From Jiella flava (GTDB lineage: Bacteria > Pseudomonadota > Alphaproteobacteria > Rhizobiales > Rhizobiaceae): 64,000 nt of DNA. Below, one piece after another: positions 39,362-48,918 of this stretch. The first letter of the stretch is position 1. Every line of letters starts with the position of its first letter. The notes below the pieces were generated by a model, which worked only from the letters and a program-made list of their open reading frames with translations, ran no database searches and had not been told where the DNA came from. The translations under genes and the position numbers were made by a program. Location of the stretch: contig NZ_JAFMPP010000007.1 in assembly GCF_017349315.1 (NCBI RefSeq), positions 124,001-188,000 of the forward strand, read 5' to 3'.

Positions 39362-40198
39362 TCACGCCTCGTCGGCGCTGTCCGTTGCACGAGCCTTGGC
39401 GCGCTTCTTCGCCGCGTCGCCGAGCTGGGCGATCAGCGCCTTATGGATCAGCTCATTGCCGCAGGCGATCTCGCCCATCATATGGTCGAACTTCGCGCCC
39501 GCGACATTGGTAACGAAGCCGCCGGCTTCGCGCACGATGATCGCGCCGGCAGCGATGTCCCAAGACTTCAGCCCCTTTTCCCAAAAGCCGTCGAGACGGC
39601 CTGCCGCGACATAAGCGAGATCGAGGGAGGCCGCACCTATGCGGCGGATGCCACCGGATTCGGAAATGATCTGGCGCAGCTCGTAGAGATAACCGGCGTG
39701 GTCGCCATGGCCGAGAAACGGCGTGCCGGTGCCGAACAAGGCTTCGGGGAGCCGGCTGCGCGCGGACACGCGGATCCGGCGATCGTTGACGAAGGCGCCG
39801 CCGCCCTTTTCGGCGACATAGAGCTCGTCCTGGGCCGGATTGAAGATCACGCCGGCGACGATCTGGCCGTCGCGTTCGAGCGCGATCGAGACCGCGAAAT
39901 TCGGAATGCCGTGCAGGAAGTTCATAGTCCCGTCGAGCGGATCGACAATCCAGCGATGCTGTGGATCCTTGCCCTCGACGATGCCACGCTCCTCCATCAG
40001 GAAGCCCCAATCCGGCCGCGCGCGGGACAGCTCTTTGAAGACGATCTCTTCCGCCCGATGATCGGCGACCGAGACGAAGTCCGCCGGTCCCTTCACCGAG
40101 ACCTGTAGATTTTGGACCTCGCCAAAGTCACGGATCAGCGAGCGGCCAGCCTTCATGGCGGCCTGCGTCATGACGTTGAGCAGCGCGGAACGGGCCAT
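39362..40198 (-). CDS. suhB: Inositol monophosphatase family protein (SuhB-like)
   Basis: A 278-residue Mg-dependent phosphatase. Metal-site motifs are FLMEERG (Glu), IVDPLDGTMNFLHG (Asp-Asp) and SWDIAAGAIIVREAGG (Asp). Length fits the family; SuhB-type members also bind NusA in E. coli. The C-terminal 20 residues are basic and charged. It lies just downstream of efp, the next gene on the same strand (68-base gap). The substrate (inositol phosphate or other phosphomonoester) is uncertain. Confidence 0.9.
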   Translation of the reverse strand: MARSALLNVMTQAAMKAGRSLIRDFGEVQNLQVSVKGPADFVSVADHRAEEIVFKELSRARPDWGFLMEERGIVEGKDPQHRWIVDPLDGTMNFLHGIPNFAVSIALERDGQIVAGVIFNPAQDELYVAEKGGGAFVNDRRIRVSARSRLPEALFGTGTPFLGHGDHAGYLYELRQIISESGGIRRIGAASLDLAYVAAGRLDGFWEKGLKSWDIAAGAIIVREAGGFVTNVAGAKFDHMMGEIACGNELIHKALIAQLGDAAKKRAKARATDSADEA

Positions 40199-40266
40199 TT
40201 CGACCTTTCAGAACAGTTGGGGTCGGGACGGGGCGAAACCGTGCGATCGCCCCGGCGACGATCGCG

Positions 40267-40830
40267 TCAGTCGGCGCGACGCAGATAGGTGATCTCGTTG
40301 GTGTCGACGAGGATCTTCTCGCCCGCCTCGATGAAGGGCGGCACCATGACCCGCACGCCGTTTTCCATCACCGCCGGCTTGTAGGACGAGGCCGCCGTCT
40401 GGCCCTTGACCACCGGGTCGGCCTCGACGATCTGCAGCACCACCTGGTCCGGCAGCTGGATGCCGATCGGGCGCTCTTCGTAGCTTTCCACGGTCACGGT
40501 CATGCCGTCCTGCAGAAAGGCCGAACGATCACCGACGAACGCCTGCTGGAGTTCGAGCTGCTCGTAGGTCTCGGTGTCCATGAACACCAGCATCTCGCCT
40601 TCGGCGTAGAGGAACTGGTAGTCCTTCTGTTCCAGGCGCACCCGCTCAACGGTCTCGGCGGCGCGAAAGCGCTCATTCAGCTTGGTGCCGTCGATCAGGT
40701 TCTTCAGTTCGACCTGTGCGAAAGCACCGCCCTTGCCGGGCTTGACATGCGCGGTCTTGACCGCGACCCAGAGCCCGCCATCGTGCTCGATCACATTGCC
40801 GGGACGGATTTCATTGCCGTTGATCTTCAT
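40267..40830 (-). CDS. efp: Elongation factor P
   Basis: A 187-residue translation factor that rescues ribosomes stalled at polyproline. Domain I has the loop VKPGKGGAF with K33, the residue lysylated by EpmA in bacteria that have it. The three OB-like domains are complete through [20 protein letters not shown] and the end ITYLRRAD. The ATG at 40830 gives the family start [12 protein letters not shown]. The open frame to 41016 is not used. Confidence 0.95.
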   Translation of the reverse strand: MKINGNEIRPGNVIEHDGGLWVAVKTAHVKPGKGGAFAQVELKNLIDGTKLNERFRAAETVERVRLEQKDYQFLYAEGEMLVFMDTETYEQLELQQAFVGDRSAFLQDGMTVTVESYEERPIGIQLPDQVVLQIVEADPVVKGQTAASSYKPAVMENGVRVMVPPFIEAGEKILVDTNEITYLRRAD

Positions 40831-41038
40831 CGGAACTCTCGGATGTTTCAAAGCGTCCTCGGCCCCGCTCGCGGGACCGTCGGCCGAAAATGCGGGGTCG
40901 ATCATTTGCCGTTTCGCCACCCGCCGGAATGAAAACGGCTTGCCGGACATCGCGTCTTGCGCGCCGACCGATGCGACGATTGCGCGCTCAAGACCACAAA
41001 AACCCGTCCCGTTCAAGCCGGACCGTCATCCTGACAGC

Positions 41039-42112
41039 CTACCGCGTGCGAAATCGGTTGGCCGCTTCGAGTGCCGCCTTTTGCGCTTGCGGGTCGAGGC
41101 CGCGGAAGAAATCGTCGAGACCGGGGTCGCTGTTCTTCAGTCGCTTGGCCAGCACCGCCCACATCGCGGCAGCCGCCTTGTCCGGATCGGTGCCGATGCC
41201 GTCCTTATAAAGATGAGCGACGCGGTTGATGGCGATCGGATTGCCGAGTTCGGCGGCATGGCGCAGAAAGGCAAAACCCACCTTCGGCTCGGCTGGTCCG
41301 CCTTTCCCGTTGATCAGCCAGATCCCGTAGTCGATCTGCGCGGTGTCAAAGCCATTGTTGGCCGACGTCTGCAGCCAGGCCCGCGCCCGGGCGAGATTTT
41401 CGGGCACGCCACGGCCGTTGGCGAAAAGCTGCGACATCGCATATTGCGCTTCCGGAACGCCGGCCTCGGCGGCCTTGCGGAAATAACCGGCAGCGGCCGA
41501 AAAGCCTCCCGAGGGCGAGGCCTCGATCAGCATCTGCGCATAGTTGTATTCGGCGAGCGGCAGGCCCTGATCGGCCGCCGCCTTCATCAAATCGCGGGCC
41601 TTCGCCGGATCCGGCGCAACGGCGCTGCCGTCGAGCAGGATCATCGCGTAGCGGAACTGCGCTTCGGCATTGCCCGCCTTTGCAGCCGCCTCGTACCAGC
41701 GGGCGGCTTCCTTCATGTCCCGGCGTACGCCCAGACCACGCGAATAGATTTCGCCGAGCAGGGTCTGGGCGGCCGGATCGCCGAGATTGGCAAGCGGTTT
41801 GGCCAATTCGATCGCGGTCAGATAATAGCCGCGCTGAAACGCCCCATAGGCCATGTCGGAGGGGCTGGGCTTGGTTGCCGCCGGGCTCTTGTCGCCCGTG
41901 GAGGCCTTATCGGCCGCCGGTCCCTTATCCTGCGACGCATCGGATTTGGTGCTTTCGATGAGTTTGCCGACCGCATCACTCTGATCGCCGCTGCCTGCCG
42001 CAAGGGCCGGTGCCGGCGCCGCCAGACCGCACGCCAGGGCGACACAAAGCCCAGGCATGAAACGCTTCATGCGCGGCGCACCGCGCACGGCCGAACCCAC
42101 CGGCCGACTCAT
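41039..42112 (-). CDS. Exported Sel1-repeat protein
   Basis: A 357-residue protein (343 from the inner ATG at 42070). The ATG at 42112 overlaps the upstream stop by 4 bases; the ATG at 42070 begins directly at the signal peptide (MKRFMPGLCVALACGLAAPA) but has no ribosome-binding site. After a Lys/Asp/Ala-rich linker come about six Sel1-like repeats (for example AAQTLLGEIYSRGLGVRRD, AEAQFRYAMILLDG, PEAQYAMSQLFANGRGVPE). Such solenoids bind partner proteins, often in the periplasm. It is coupled to the ThiE-like gene. Confidence 0.83.
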   Translation of the reverse strand: MSRPVGSAVRGAPRMKRFMPGLCVALACGLAAPAPALAAGSGDQSDAVGKLIESTKSDASQDKGPAADKASTGDKSPAATKPSPSDMAYGAFQRGYYLTAIELAKPLANLGDPAAQTLLGEIYSRGLGVRRDMKEAARWYEAAAKAGNAEAQFRYAMILLDGSAVAPDPAKARDLMKAAADQGLPLAEYNYAQMLIEASPSGGFSAAAGYFRKAAEAGVPEAQYAMSQLFANGRGVPENLARARAWLQTSANNGFDTAQIDYGIWLINGKGGPAEPKVGFAFLRHAAELGNPIAINRVAHLYKDGIGTDPDKAAAAMWAVLAKRLKNSDPGLDDFFRGLDPQAQKAALEAANRFRTR

Positions 42113-42762
42113 GCCGACATCCGCTCGAACACCGCGTCGAAGGTCGCGTTGGCCGCGGCGACGGCTTTGGCGGGATCACCACCGTCGCCGAAGACCGCGC
42201 GGGACAGAGCGACGAACTCCGCAGCGGTTTCGGCCGCGGTCTCCAACGTCGCCAGATCGCCGCCGCCGAGCAGAATGCATGGGATCTCGACCATCGCCGC
42301 CCACCATTTGGCAAGCGCCAGGCTCTTGCGGTGGGCGCCCGGCTCATCGTCGTTGCCGAAGCGTCCGAAGAGGAGATAGTCCGGCATATGCTCGCCGGCT
42401 TCCAGCGCGTGGTGCCGGGTCTCAAAGCCCGAGCCACCGACGATCAGCCGCGGCTGGAACCGCTCGATCACCGCGCCGAGTTCCTCAAGATCACCGGTCG
42501 CCAGATGCAGACCGTCCGCCTTGACCCGACCGGCGACGCGGCTATCGCCGACGACGATCGCAGCGGCACCTGCCGCCTGGATTACCGGCACCAGCGCCTC
42601 GGCATGGCGCTGAAAGCTCTGCTCGTCGCGTCCAGCCGGATCGATAAGAACGGACGCAACGTCACCGCCCGACAACGCGTCGCGCAATCGGGCTTCAGCA
42701 TCGACATCGGCGAGCGGCGTCGTTACGAGCACCAGCCGGGGGCGGATTGGATCGGTCATCAT
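42109..42762 (-). CDS. ThiE-like (thiamine phosphate synthase fold) protein with altered active site
   Basis: A 217-residue TIM-barrel protein resembling thiamine phosphate synthase (VVGDSRVAGRVKADGLHLATGDL; PDYLLFGRFG; CILLGGGD; FVALSRAVFGD). Two active-site segments look changed: the GxHLGQxD motif reads GLHLATGD, and the Thr-rich phosphate loop after the LLFG strand is replaced. It may be a paralogue with another role. It is first in an operon with the Sel1 protein (4-base overlap). No other thi gene is nearby. Confidence 0.72.
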   Translation of the reverse strand: MMTDPIRPRLVLVTTPLADVDAEARLRDALSGGDVASVLIDPAGRDEQSFQRHAEALVPVIQAAGAAAIVVGDSRVAGRVKADGLHLATGDLEELGAVIERFQPRLIVGGSGFETRHHALEAGEHMPDYLLFGRFGNDDEPGAHRKSLALAKWWAAMVEIPCILLGGGDLATLETAAETAAEFVALSRAVFGDGGDPAKAVAAANATFDAVFERMSA

Positions 42763-42947
42763 AACGATTGGTCGCTTAGCCTAGTCGGTGCAGCCTGTGA
42801 AGCCGGCTCGATTCGTTTCGGCCATCCGGCAATCCGCGCCCAGGCCCCGACCGCGACGCCAAGCCGCGGGTCTTGGCTGTGATTGCGGACGCAATCTCCC
42901 GCCGCCGGGACGATGTCGTCGCGCCTGAAAGAGGACGTCAAAGCCCC

Positions 42948-43706
42948 GTGATCACCGATCCGATCTTCTACGCACTTGCCGTCCCCGCCGTCGTCCTCGT
43001 CGGTCTGTCGAAGGGGGCCTTCGGCGGCACCGCGACCCTTGCCGGCGTACCGCTGATGGCGATCGCCGTCGATCCGGTGACGGCCGCCGCGATCCTGTTG
43101 CCTATTCTGGTGGTCATGGACATCGTCAGCCTTCTGGCATGGCGCGGGCGCTTCGATCGGGGTGTCATCGCCACCATGCTGCCGGCTGCCGCTGTCGGCG
43201 TTTTGGCCGGCTACCTGACGGCGGCGATGGTTTCGCCGGACGGCTTTCGCCTGACCATTGGCCTCATCGCCATCTGGTTTTTCGCCAACTGGTATTTCGG
43301 CCACCGGCATCAGCGCCCGGCGCGCGATCCACAGCCGGTCAAGGGTGCCGTCTGGGGTATGCTCGCGGGCTTTTCGAGCTTCGTCAGCCATGCCGGTGGG
43401 CCGCCCTTTCAGATCTATGTCGTGCCCTTGCGTCTTTCGCCGCAGCTTTTTGCCGGCACTTCTGTGGTGTTCTTTGCCGCGGTCAACGCCGTGAAGCTGC
43501 TCCCTTATGCGATGCTCGGAGAATTTTCCGCCGCCAATCTCGCCACCTCGGCGATCCTCCTGCCGCTTGCCCCGCTCTCGACACTCGCCGGCGTCTGGCT
43601 GGTGAAGCGCATCGACCCGGAGCTGTTCTACCGTCTGATTTATTGGATGCTGCTGCCGATCGGCTTGAAACTGGCGTATGATGGCGGACTTGCGCTGCTG
43701 TTTTAA
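42948..43706 (+). CDS. TSUP-family (TauE/SafE) membrane permease
   Basis: A 252-residue inner-membrane protein with about eight hydrophobic segments. Landmarks are VGLSKGAFGGTATLAGVPLMA near the start and GMLAGFSSFVSHAGGPPFQIYV centrally, the two TauE repeats. I use the GTG at 42948 because it begins just before TM1; a TTG at 42873 would add a charged leader. Members move sulfite, sulfonates or other organic anions; the substrate is not evident. The acyl-CoA synthetase gene follows 57 bases later. Confidence 0.84.
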   Translation: MITDPIFYALAVPAVVLVGLSKGAFGGTATLAGVPLMAIAVDPVTAAAILLPILVVMDIVSLLAWRGRFDRGVIATMLPAAAVGVLAGYLTAAMVSPDGFRLTIGLIAIWFFANWYFGHRHQRPARDPQPVKGAVWGMLAGFSSFVSHAGGPPFQIYVVPLRLSPQLFAGTSVVFFAAVNAVKLLPYAMLGEFSAANLATSAILLPLAPLSTLAGVWLVKRIDPELFYRLIYWMLLPIGLKLAYDGGLALLF

Positions 43707-43763
43707 CGCCGACGATTCTGCGATGACGCACCCATAACGATACCGCAAGACCGGGAGGACTTT

Positions 43764-45398
43764 TTGGGGATTTATGACGAGCATCTCGACCGCAACGCCG
43801 CCAATCACCAGCCGCTGACGCCGCTGACCTATCTGTCGCGCGCCGCCCAGGTCTTTCCGGACCGCATCGCCATCATCCACGGCGCGCTGCGCCGGACCTA
43901 TCGCGACTTTTATGCCCGCTCGCGGCAGTTGGCCTCGGCCCTGCAGCAGCGCGAAGTCGGCCGCGGCGACACCGTCGCGGCGATGCTTTCAAACACCCCG
44001 GCGATGCTGGAGGCCCATCATGGCGTCCCGATGGCGGGCGCCGTGCTGCTGTCGATCAACACCCGGCTCGACGCTGACATCATCGCATTCCAGCTCGACC
44101 ACGCCGAGGCCAAGGTGGTGATTGTCGACCGTGAGTTTGCAGGCGTCATGGCCGAGGCGCTCGCCAAGGCGAAGGTCACGCCGATCGTCGTCGACTATGA
44201 CGACCCAGATTTTCCCGAAGACGCTCCCGCTCAAAAAGGCGATCCGATCGGCAGCCTCGAATATGAGAGACTCATCGCCGAGGGCGATCCGGACTTCGCC
44301 TGGGCGATGCCAAAGGACGAATGGGACGCGATTTCGCTCAACTACACCTCCGGCACCACCGGCAATCCCAAGGGCGCCGTCTATCACCATCGCGGCGCGG
44401 CGCTGATGGGCTATGCCAACATCGTCGCGGCCGAGATGACCGGCCATCCGGTCTATCTCTGGACCCTGCCGATGTTCCACTGCAACGGCTGGTGCTTTCC
44501 CTGGACGCTGGCGATCCAGGCCGGCACCCATGTCTGCCTGCGCTGGGTGCGGGCCAAAGCGATGTACGACGCCATCGCCGATCACGGCGTCACCCATCTG
44601 TGCGGTGCGCCGATCGTCATGGCGACGCTGATCAACGCCGATGACGGCGACAAGCGCGACTTCTCCCACACCGTGACCTTCAACACCGCCGCCGCACCGC
44701 CGCCGCAATCGGTGCTTGCCGGCATGGTGGAGGCCGGCTTTGCCGTGACCCATCTCTACGGCCTCACCGAGACCTACGGCCCGGCGGTGGTGAATGCTTG
44801 GAAGGCCGAGTGGGATGCTCTCGACGCCGCCGCCCGCGCTGCGCAGAAGGCCCGCCAGGGCGTGCGCTACCCCGCGCTCGAAGACCTAGCGGTCATGGAT
44901 GCGAAAACCATGGAAAAGGTGCCGGCCGACGGCGAGACGATCGGCGAGGTGATGTTTCGCGGCAATATCGTCATGCGCGGCTATCTGAAAAACCCGGAGG
45001 CCAGCGCCGAGGCGTTCAAGGGCGGCTGGTTCCATTCCGGCGATCTCGGCGTCTGCCACGAGGACGGCTATGTCGAGCTGAAGGACCGGGCCAAGGACAT
45101 CATCATTTCCGGCGGCGAGAACATTTCGTCGATCGAGGTCGAGAACGCGCTCTACCTGCATCCGGCGGTGCAGACCGCCGCCGTCGTCGCCAAGCGGGAC
45201 GAAAAGTGGGGCGAAACGCCCCTCGCCTTCATCGAGTTGAAACCCGGCCGCACGGCCAGCGCCGAAGAGCTGCTCGCCCACTGCAGGGAGAAACTTGCGC
45301 GGTTCAAATGTCCGAAGGAGATTCGATTCGTCGACCTGCCCAAAACCTCGACGGGTAAGATCCAGAAATACGTGCTGCGCAAAATGGCCGACGACTGA
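43764..45398 (+). CDS. Acyl-CoA synthetase (AMP-forming)
   Basis: A 544-residue adenylate-forming enzyme. It starts with TTG at 43764 (GGGAGGA 5 bases upstream). Motifs: AMP-binding YTSGTTGNPKG, GLTETYGP, hinge and C-terminal WFHSGDLG and ELKDRAKDIIISGGENIS, and the catalytic lysine in KTSTGKIQKY. The overall pattern (LPMFHCNGWCFPW) is that of medium-chain or AlkK/BadA-like plant-AAE-type synthetases. It activates a carboxylic acid as acyl-AMP and then acyl-CoA. The chain type cannot be read directly. Confidence 0.9.
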   Translation: MGIYDEHLDRNAANHQPLTPLTYLSRAAQVFPDRIAIIHGALRRTYRDFYARSRQLASALQQREVGRGDTVAAMLSNTPAMLEAHHGVPMAGAVLLSINTRLDADIIAFQLDHAEAKVVIVDREFAGVMAEALAKAKVTPIVVDYDDPDFPEDAPAQKGDPIGSLEYERLIAEGDPDFAWAMPKDEWDAISLNYTSGTTGNPKGAVYHHRGAALMGYANIVAAEMTGHPVYLWTLPMFHCNGWCFPWTLAIQAGTHVCLRWVRAKAMYDAIADHGVTHLCGAPIVMATLINADDGDKRDFSHTVTFNTAAAPPPQSVLAGMVEAGFAVTHLYGLTETYGPAVVNAWKAEWDALDAAARAAQKARQGVRYPALEDLAVMDAKTMEKVPADGETIGEVMFRGNIVMRGYLKNPEASAEAFKGGWFHSGDLGVCHEDGYVELKDRAKDIIISGGENISSIEVENALYLHPAVQTAAVVAKRDEKWGETPLAFIELKPGRTASAEELLAHCREKLARFKCPKEIRFVDLPKTSTGKIQKYVLRKMADD

Positions 45399-45432
45399 AC
45401 GGGGGCATAAAAAACGGGGCGCGTGCCCCCGT
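45399..45432 (+). terminator. Terminator after the acyl-CoA synthetase gene
   Basis: Arms ACGGGGGCA / TGCCCCCGT enclose a 16-base A-rich loop, with an alternative shorter ACGGGGC hairpin. It begins one base after the stop and is followed by CTCC rather than a T-run. Confidence 0.6.
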
Positions 45433-45481
45433 CTCCATCGGACGCGGCTGACGCCGCGCCCGATGGCCATTCCCTATGCTC

Positions 45482-45658
45482 CTAGTGGCCCGAGCGCTGA
45501 AGCCGTTCGATCTCTTCTTTGAGCCGAAGCTTCCGGCGCTTCATCTCCTTGATCTCCGCATCGCTCATGGCTGGCTTCGAGACCATCGCTGCCGTAATCT
45601 CCTGATCGAGGGCAGTGTGGCGCTGCTGCAGCGTTGTGATGTGAGTGTTCAAGGACAT
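45482..45658 (-). CDS. DUF465 (YdcH-like) small protein
   Basis: A 58-residue helical protein. GGGAG lies 7 bases before the ATG at 45658; a second ATG two codons earlier is too close to it. The basic-helical core EIKEMKRRKLRLKEEIERLQ is the DUF465 signature, shared with the divergent gene at 45871. Function unknown; the family forms short antiparallel helical hairpins. Confidence 0.82.
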   Translation of the reverse strand: MSLNTHITTLQQRHTALDQEITAAMVSKPAMSDAEIKEMKRRKLRLKEEIERLQRSGH

Positions 45659-45870
45659 GTGCATCTCCCTTTTCGAAGTGGGTCCGGCACGCCAGACAAC
45701 AGCCGTGACTGTGACCGGTCGAGCGTGTCATAAAAGTTTGGTACTGTCGAAGGGGGAAACAAGTTGCCGGTGCGGAATGTGAGATGCCGGTTTACGAATT
45801 GTGATGATGGCACATGACCTTCGATCCGAACCGCCTTCAGGGTGCGGCGAAGTGTCTCGAAAGGAAGTCG

Positions 45871-46074
45871 ATGGGGGAACAGGAGCAGGCGGCGCTCCGG
45901 CTCGAAGTGGCCAGATTGCGTCAGGAACATGCTGATTTCGACGCCGCAGTCGAAGCGATGGAGGCGATGGGTTGCGATCGTCTTCGCGTCCAGCGCATGA
46001 AAAAGAAAAAGCTGGCCATCAAGGACAAGCTTCAGGACCTCGAAGACCAGATCATTCCGGATATCATTGCATGA
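45871..46074 (+). CDS. DUF465 (YdcH-like) small protein coupled to purE
   Basis: A 67-residue helical protein. AAGGA precedes the ATG at 45871; the frame is open from 45814 but the longer start has no such site. The helix [20 protein letters not shown] is the DUF465 signature. Its stop overlaps the purE start by 4 bases (ATGA), so the two are translationally coupled. It is divergent from a paralogue 212 bases away. Confidence 0.82.
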   Translation: MGEQEQAALRLEVARLRQEHADFDAAVEAMEAMGCDRLRVQRMKKKKLAIKDKLQDLEDQIIPDIIA

Positions 46075-46574
46075 GCAGCCGATCGACACCGCCCGTCGCG
46101 ATCATCATGGGGAGCCAGTCCGACTGGGCGACGATGAAGCATGCCGCCGAGACCCTCGACGAGCTGCAGATCGGTTACGACGCAAGAATCGTCTCGGCCC
46201 ACCGCACGCCCGAACGACTTTATCGCTTCGCCACGGGCGCCAAGGCTGAAGGTTTCAAGGTGATCATCGCGGGCGCCGGCGGCGCCGCCCATCTGCCCGG
46301 CATGACGGCGGCGATGACGCCGCTGCCGGTGTTCGGCGTGCCGGTCGAAAGCCGCGCGCTCTCCGGACAGGACAGCCTGCTGTCGATCGTTCAGATGCCG
46401 GCCGGCGTGCCGGTCGGAACACTGGCGATCGGCCGCGCCGGCGCGATCAACGCCGCCATTCTCGCCGCGTCGGTCCTTGCCCTCGCGAATGACGACGTCG
46501 CCGCCCGTCTGGATGCCTTTCGCGAGGAGCGGACGGCAGCCGTCACGGCCGAACCTGTGAGGGACGAGGCGTGA
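46071..46574 (+). CDS. purE: PurE, N5-carboxyaminoimidazole ribonucleotide mutase
   Basis: A 167-residue cytoplasmic enzyme. The nucleotide site [12 protein letters not shown] is at the N-terminus, followed by [10 protein letters not shown] with the catalytic His, and [13 protein letters not shown]. It moves the carboxyl of N5-CAIR to C4, using the product of PurK. It overlaps the DUF465 gene before it and purK after it by 4 bases each, so the three are made as one unit. Length is normal. Confidence 0.95.
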   Translation: MSSRSTPPVAIIMGSQSDWATMKHAAETLDELQIGYDARIVSAHRTPERLYRFATGAKAEGFKVIIAGAGGAAHLPGMTAAMTPLPVFGVPVESRALSGQDSLLSIVQMPAGVPVGTLAIGRAGAINAAILAASVLALANDDVAARLDAFREERTAAVTAEPVRDEA

Positions 46575-47659
46575 GTGGCGCTCCCCTGCAACCCGGCGCA
46601 ACGATCGGTATCATCGGTGGCGGCCAGCTCGGCCGGATGCTGGCGATGGCCGCAGCGCGTTTCGGCTACACGATCGCCGTGCTCGATCCGAGCAAGGACT
46701 GCCCGGCCGCGCAGGTCGCGACGACGCTGATCGTCGGCCCCTATGACGACGAACCGACGCTGCGGTGCCTGTTCGAGATGTCCGACGTCGTCACCTATGA
46801 ATTCGAAAACGTCCCGGTCGAGCCGGTTCGCGCGGTCATCGGCGACACGCCGCTGCATCCGCCAGCTGAAGCGCTCGAGGTTTCTCAGGACCGCGTGGTC
46901 GAGAAGGCGTTTTTGAATGGCATCGGGGTCGCCACCGCCGAGTGGCGGGCGATCGATACCGCCGACGAACTCGGCCATGCCCTGCTCGATCTCGGCGGTG
47001 ACTGCATTTTGAAGACCCGCCGCTTCGGCTATGACGGCAAGGGTCAGGCGCGGATCAACGCCGAGACGACCTTTACCGATGCCTTTGAGGAAATCGGCCG
47101 AGCGCCTGCGATCCTTGAGAAAAAGGTGCCCTTCGCGTTCGAATTGTCGGTGATCGCCGCGCGCGGCCAATCCGGCGAAATCGTTGCCTATGATCCGGCG
47201 GAAAACGTCCACACCCTCGGCATTCTCAAAACCTCGACCGTGCCCGGCCAGATCACCGCGGAAATCGCCGAGCGGGCGAAGGCGATGGCCAGCCAAATCC
47301 TGACCCATCTGAACTATGTCGGCGTGATCGGCGTCGAATTCTTTGTCGGGAAGGATGGCACGCTTGTCGTCAACGAAATTGCGCCGCGGGTGCACAATTC
47401 CGGCCATTGGACGGAGGCGGCGTGCCTGTGCTCGCAGTTCGAGCAGCACATCCGCGCCATCGCCGGCTTGCCGCTGGCGCCGACCGACCGGCACTTTGCT
47501 TGCGTGATGGAAAATCTGATCGGCGACGACGTCGCGCAATTCGATGCGCTGGTGGCCGAACCTGCCGCTGTGCTGCACCTTTACGGCAAGGCTGAAGCCC
47601 GGCGGGGCCGCAAAATGGGTCACGTCACCCGAGTCAAAGCCCGTACAAGCGGCATTTGA
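46571..47659 (+). CDS. purK: PurK, N5-carboxyaminoimidazole ribonucleotide synthase
   Basis: A 362-residue ATP-grasp enzyme that carboxylates AIR with bicarbonate and ATP. It starts with GTG inside the purE stop (GTGA). Motifs: [14 protein letters not shown] near the N-terminus, [41 protein letters not shown]. Length is normal. With PurE it forms the bacterial two-step AIR-to-CAIR route. Confidence 0.95.
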   Translation: MSGAPLQPGATIGIIGGGQLGRMLAMAAARFGYTIAVLDPSKDCPAAQVATTLIVGPYDDEPTLRCLFEMSDVVTYEFENVPVEPVRAVIGDTPLHPPAEALEVSQDRVVEKAFLNGIGVATAEWRAIDTADELGHALLDLGGDCILKTRRFGYDGKGQARINAETTFTDAFEEIGRAPAILEKKVPFAFELSVIAARGQSGEIVAYDPAENVHTLGILKTSTVPGQITAEIAERAKAMASQILTHLNYVGVIGVEFFVGKDGTLVVNEIAPRVHNSGHWTEAACLCSQFEQHIRAIAGLPLAPTDRHFACVMENLIGDDVAQFDALVAEPAAVLHLYGKAEARRGRKMGHVTRVKARTSGI

Positions 47660-47682
47660 CGCCGCTTCTGCCAAGTGGACGA

Positions 47683-47711
47683 TTGACATCAAATCCTCTT
47701 CTGGCTATCTG
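47683..47711 (+). promoter_or_regulatory. Predicted sigma-70 promoter upstream of rpmJ
   Basis: TTGACA (47683-47688), a 17-base spacer, and TATCTG (47706-47711). The -35 box is consensus and the spacing ideal. It lies about 95 bases before the bL36 start, just beyond the purK stop. Confidence 0.65.
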
Positions 47712-47806
47712 CAACCATCATCTGGCGCGTCTTGATCGGTGCGCCTTTTTCACTATGCGGCGGAGCGGAAGGACCCGATCGTCGCGACGATCGATCCGGT
47801 GAACTC

Positions 47807-47932
47807 ATGAAGATCAAGAATTCTCTGAAGGCCCTCAAGTCCCGTCATCGCGCCAACCGCATGGTTCGCCGCAAGGGACGCATCTACATCATCAACAAGG
47901 AAGCCCCGCGCTTCAAGGCCCGCCAGGGCTGA
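47807..47932 (+). CDS. rpmJ: 50S ribosomal protein bL36, zinc-free (type B) form
   Basis: A 41-residue ribosomal protein ([38 protein letters not shown]). It lacks the Cys/His zinc ligands of classical L36 and matches the YkgO-type form, the usual one in alphaproteobacteria. It has its own promoter and ends before a strong terminator, so it is monocistronic. Confidence 0.92.
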   Translation: MKIKNSLKALKSRHRANRMVRRKGRIYIINKEAPRFKARQG

Positions 47933-47980
47933 GTGCGGCGCGCCGGGATCGTATCGGCGCAGCTGTTGATAAGCATGAAC

Positions 47981-48016
47981 AACCCGCCAATGGCTGAGCC
48001 GTTCGGCGGGTTTTTT
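47981..48016 (+). terminator. Intrinsic terminator of rpmJ
   Basis: Arms AACCCGCC / GGCGGGTT with a nested GGCT-GA-GCC stem, followed by a run of six T. It begins 49 bases after the stop. Confidence 0.88.
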
Positions 48017-48126
48017 GCGTCTCGAGCGGAGAGCGGCCTGCCGTAAGATTGTCCAACGAGACGCGAGAGCGCCGCTCACGAAATCGTCGAATTGACAGTC
48101 GCCAAGCGATGGACGACCCTTCGCCG

Positions 48127-48918
48127 ATGCGGATCGTTTCGTCTCTGACCTTCGCCTTTTCCCTCACCCTTGCGGGCAGCGCGGCGCCTCTCGCCTTGGC
48201 GCAAGAACAACAGGCGCCGCCCGGCCTCCAAGCCCCCGACGATTCGCCAATGCCAAATCTGCAACCGCCAGGCGGCGAGAACACGCCGCCGATGGTGGTG
48301 CCGGCTCCGGACGAGGGCCCAGGCTCCTCGCCCGACGCCTTCGGCGGCACGCCCTTTAGCGACGACGGCGCGGCCGACGCCCTGCCGAGCGACGGGCCCC
48401 CGAACGCGACCGCCGACGCCAAGCCGAACGAGACCCAAGCGCAAACGCTCGACCGCTTGTTCGGCGAGCTTCGCAAGCAGCCGGACGCGGACAAGGCCCG
48501 CAGCATCGCCGCGCAGATCGAGCGACAGTGGCGCCGGTCCGGCAGCGCCACCGTCGATCTCCTGATGCAGCGCGCGGCCAAGGCGATGGCCGACCAGAAC
48601 AACGCCGCGGCCCTCGACGTGCTCGATCAGACCATCGTGCTCGATCCGGCCTATGCCGAGGCTTGGAATCGTCGCGCGACGCTGAATTTCACCATGAACA
48701 AGTTTGGCAAGTCGCTGGCCGACATCGAGCAGACACTTGCCCGCGAACCGCGCCATTGGGGGGCGCTGATGGGCCTCGGGATGATTCTTGAGCATCTCGA
48801 CGAGAATCAGAAGGCCTTCGACACCTATATGAAGGTGCTGGCGATCTATCCCGCGCTGAAATCCGCCCAGGACGCCGCCGGACGCCTCGCTGACGAGTTG
48901 ACCGGTCCGGTGATTTAG
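48127..48918 (+). CDS. Exported TPR protein
   Basis: A 263-residue protein with a signal peptide (1-25, ending ALA) from the ATG at 48127. A Pro/Asp-rich linker (about 30-105) leads to three TPR-like helical repeats (AMADQNNAAALDVLDQTIVL, PAYAEAWNRRATLNFTMNKF, PRHWGALMGLGMILEHL). It is probably a periplasmic scaffold; the partner is unknown. The TAG stop lies inside a 48-base perfect palindrome. Earlier in-frame starts (48049, 48109) lack a signal-peptide fit. Confidence 0.83.
   Translation: MRIVSSLTFAFSLTLAGSAAPLALAQEQQAPPGLQAPDDSPMPNLQPPGGENTPPMVVPAPDEGPGSSPDAFGGTPFSDDGAADALPSDGPPNATADAKPNETQAQTLDRLFGELRKQPDADKARSIAAQIERQWRRSGSATVDLLMQRAAKAMADQNNAAALDVLDQTIVLDPAYAEAWNRRATLNFTMNKFGKSLADIEQTLAREPRHWGALMGLGMILEHLDENQKAFDTYMKVLAIYPALKSAQDAAGRLADELTGPVI

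Noticed and set aside
41039-42112. A thiamine riboswitch upstream of the ThiE-like/Sel1 operon
   Set aside because: I see no CUGAGA-type THI-box pattern in the 185 bases before the ThiE-like gene.
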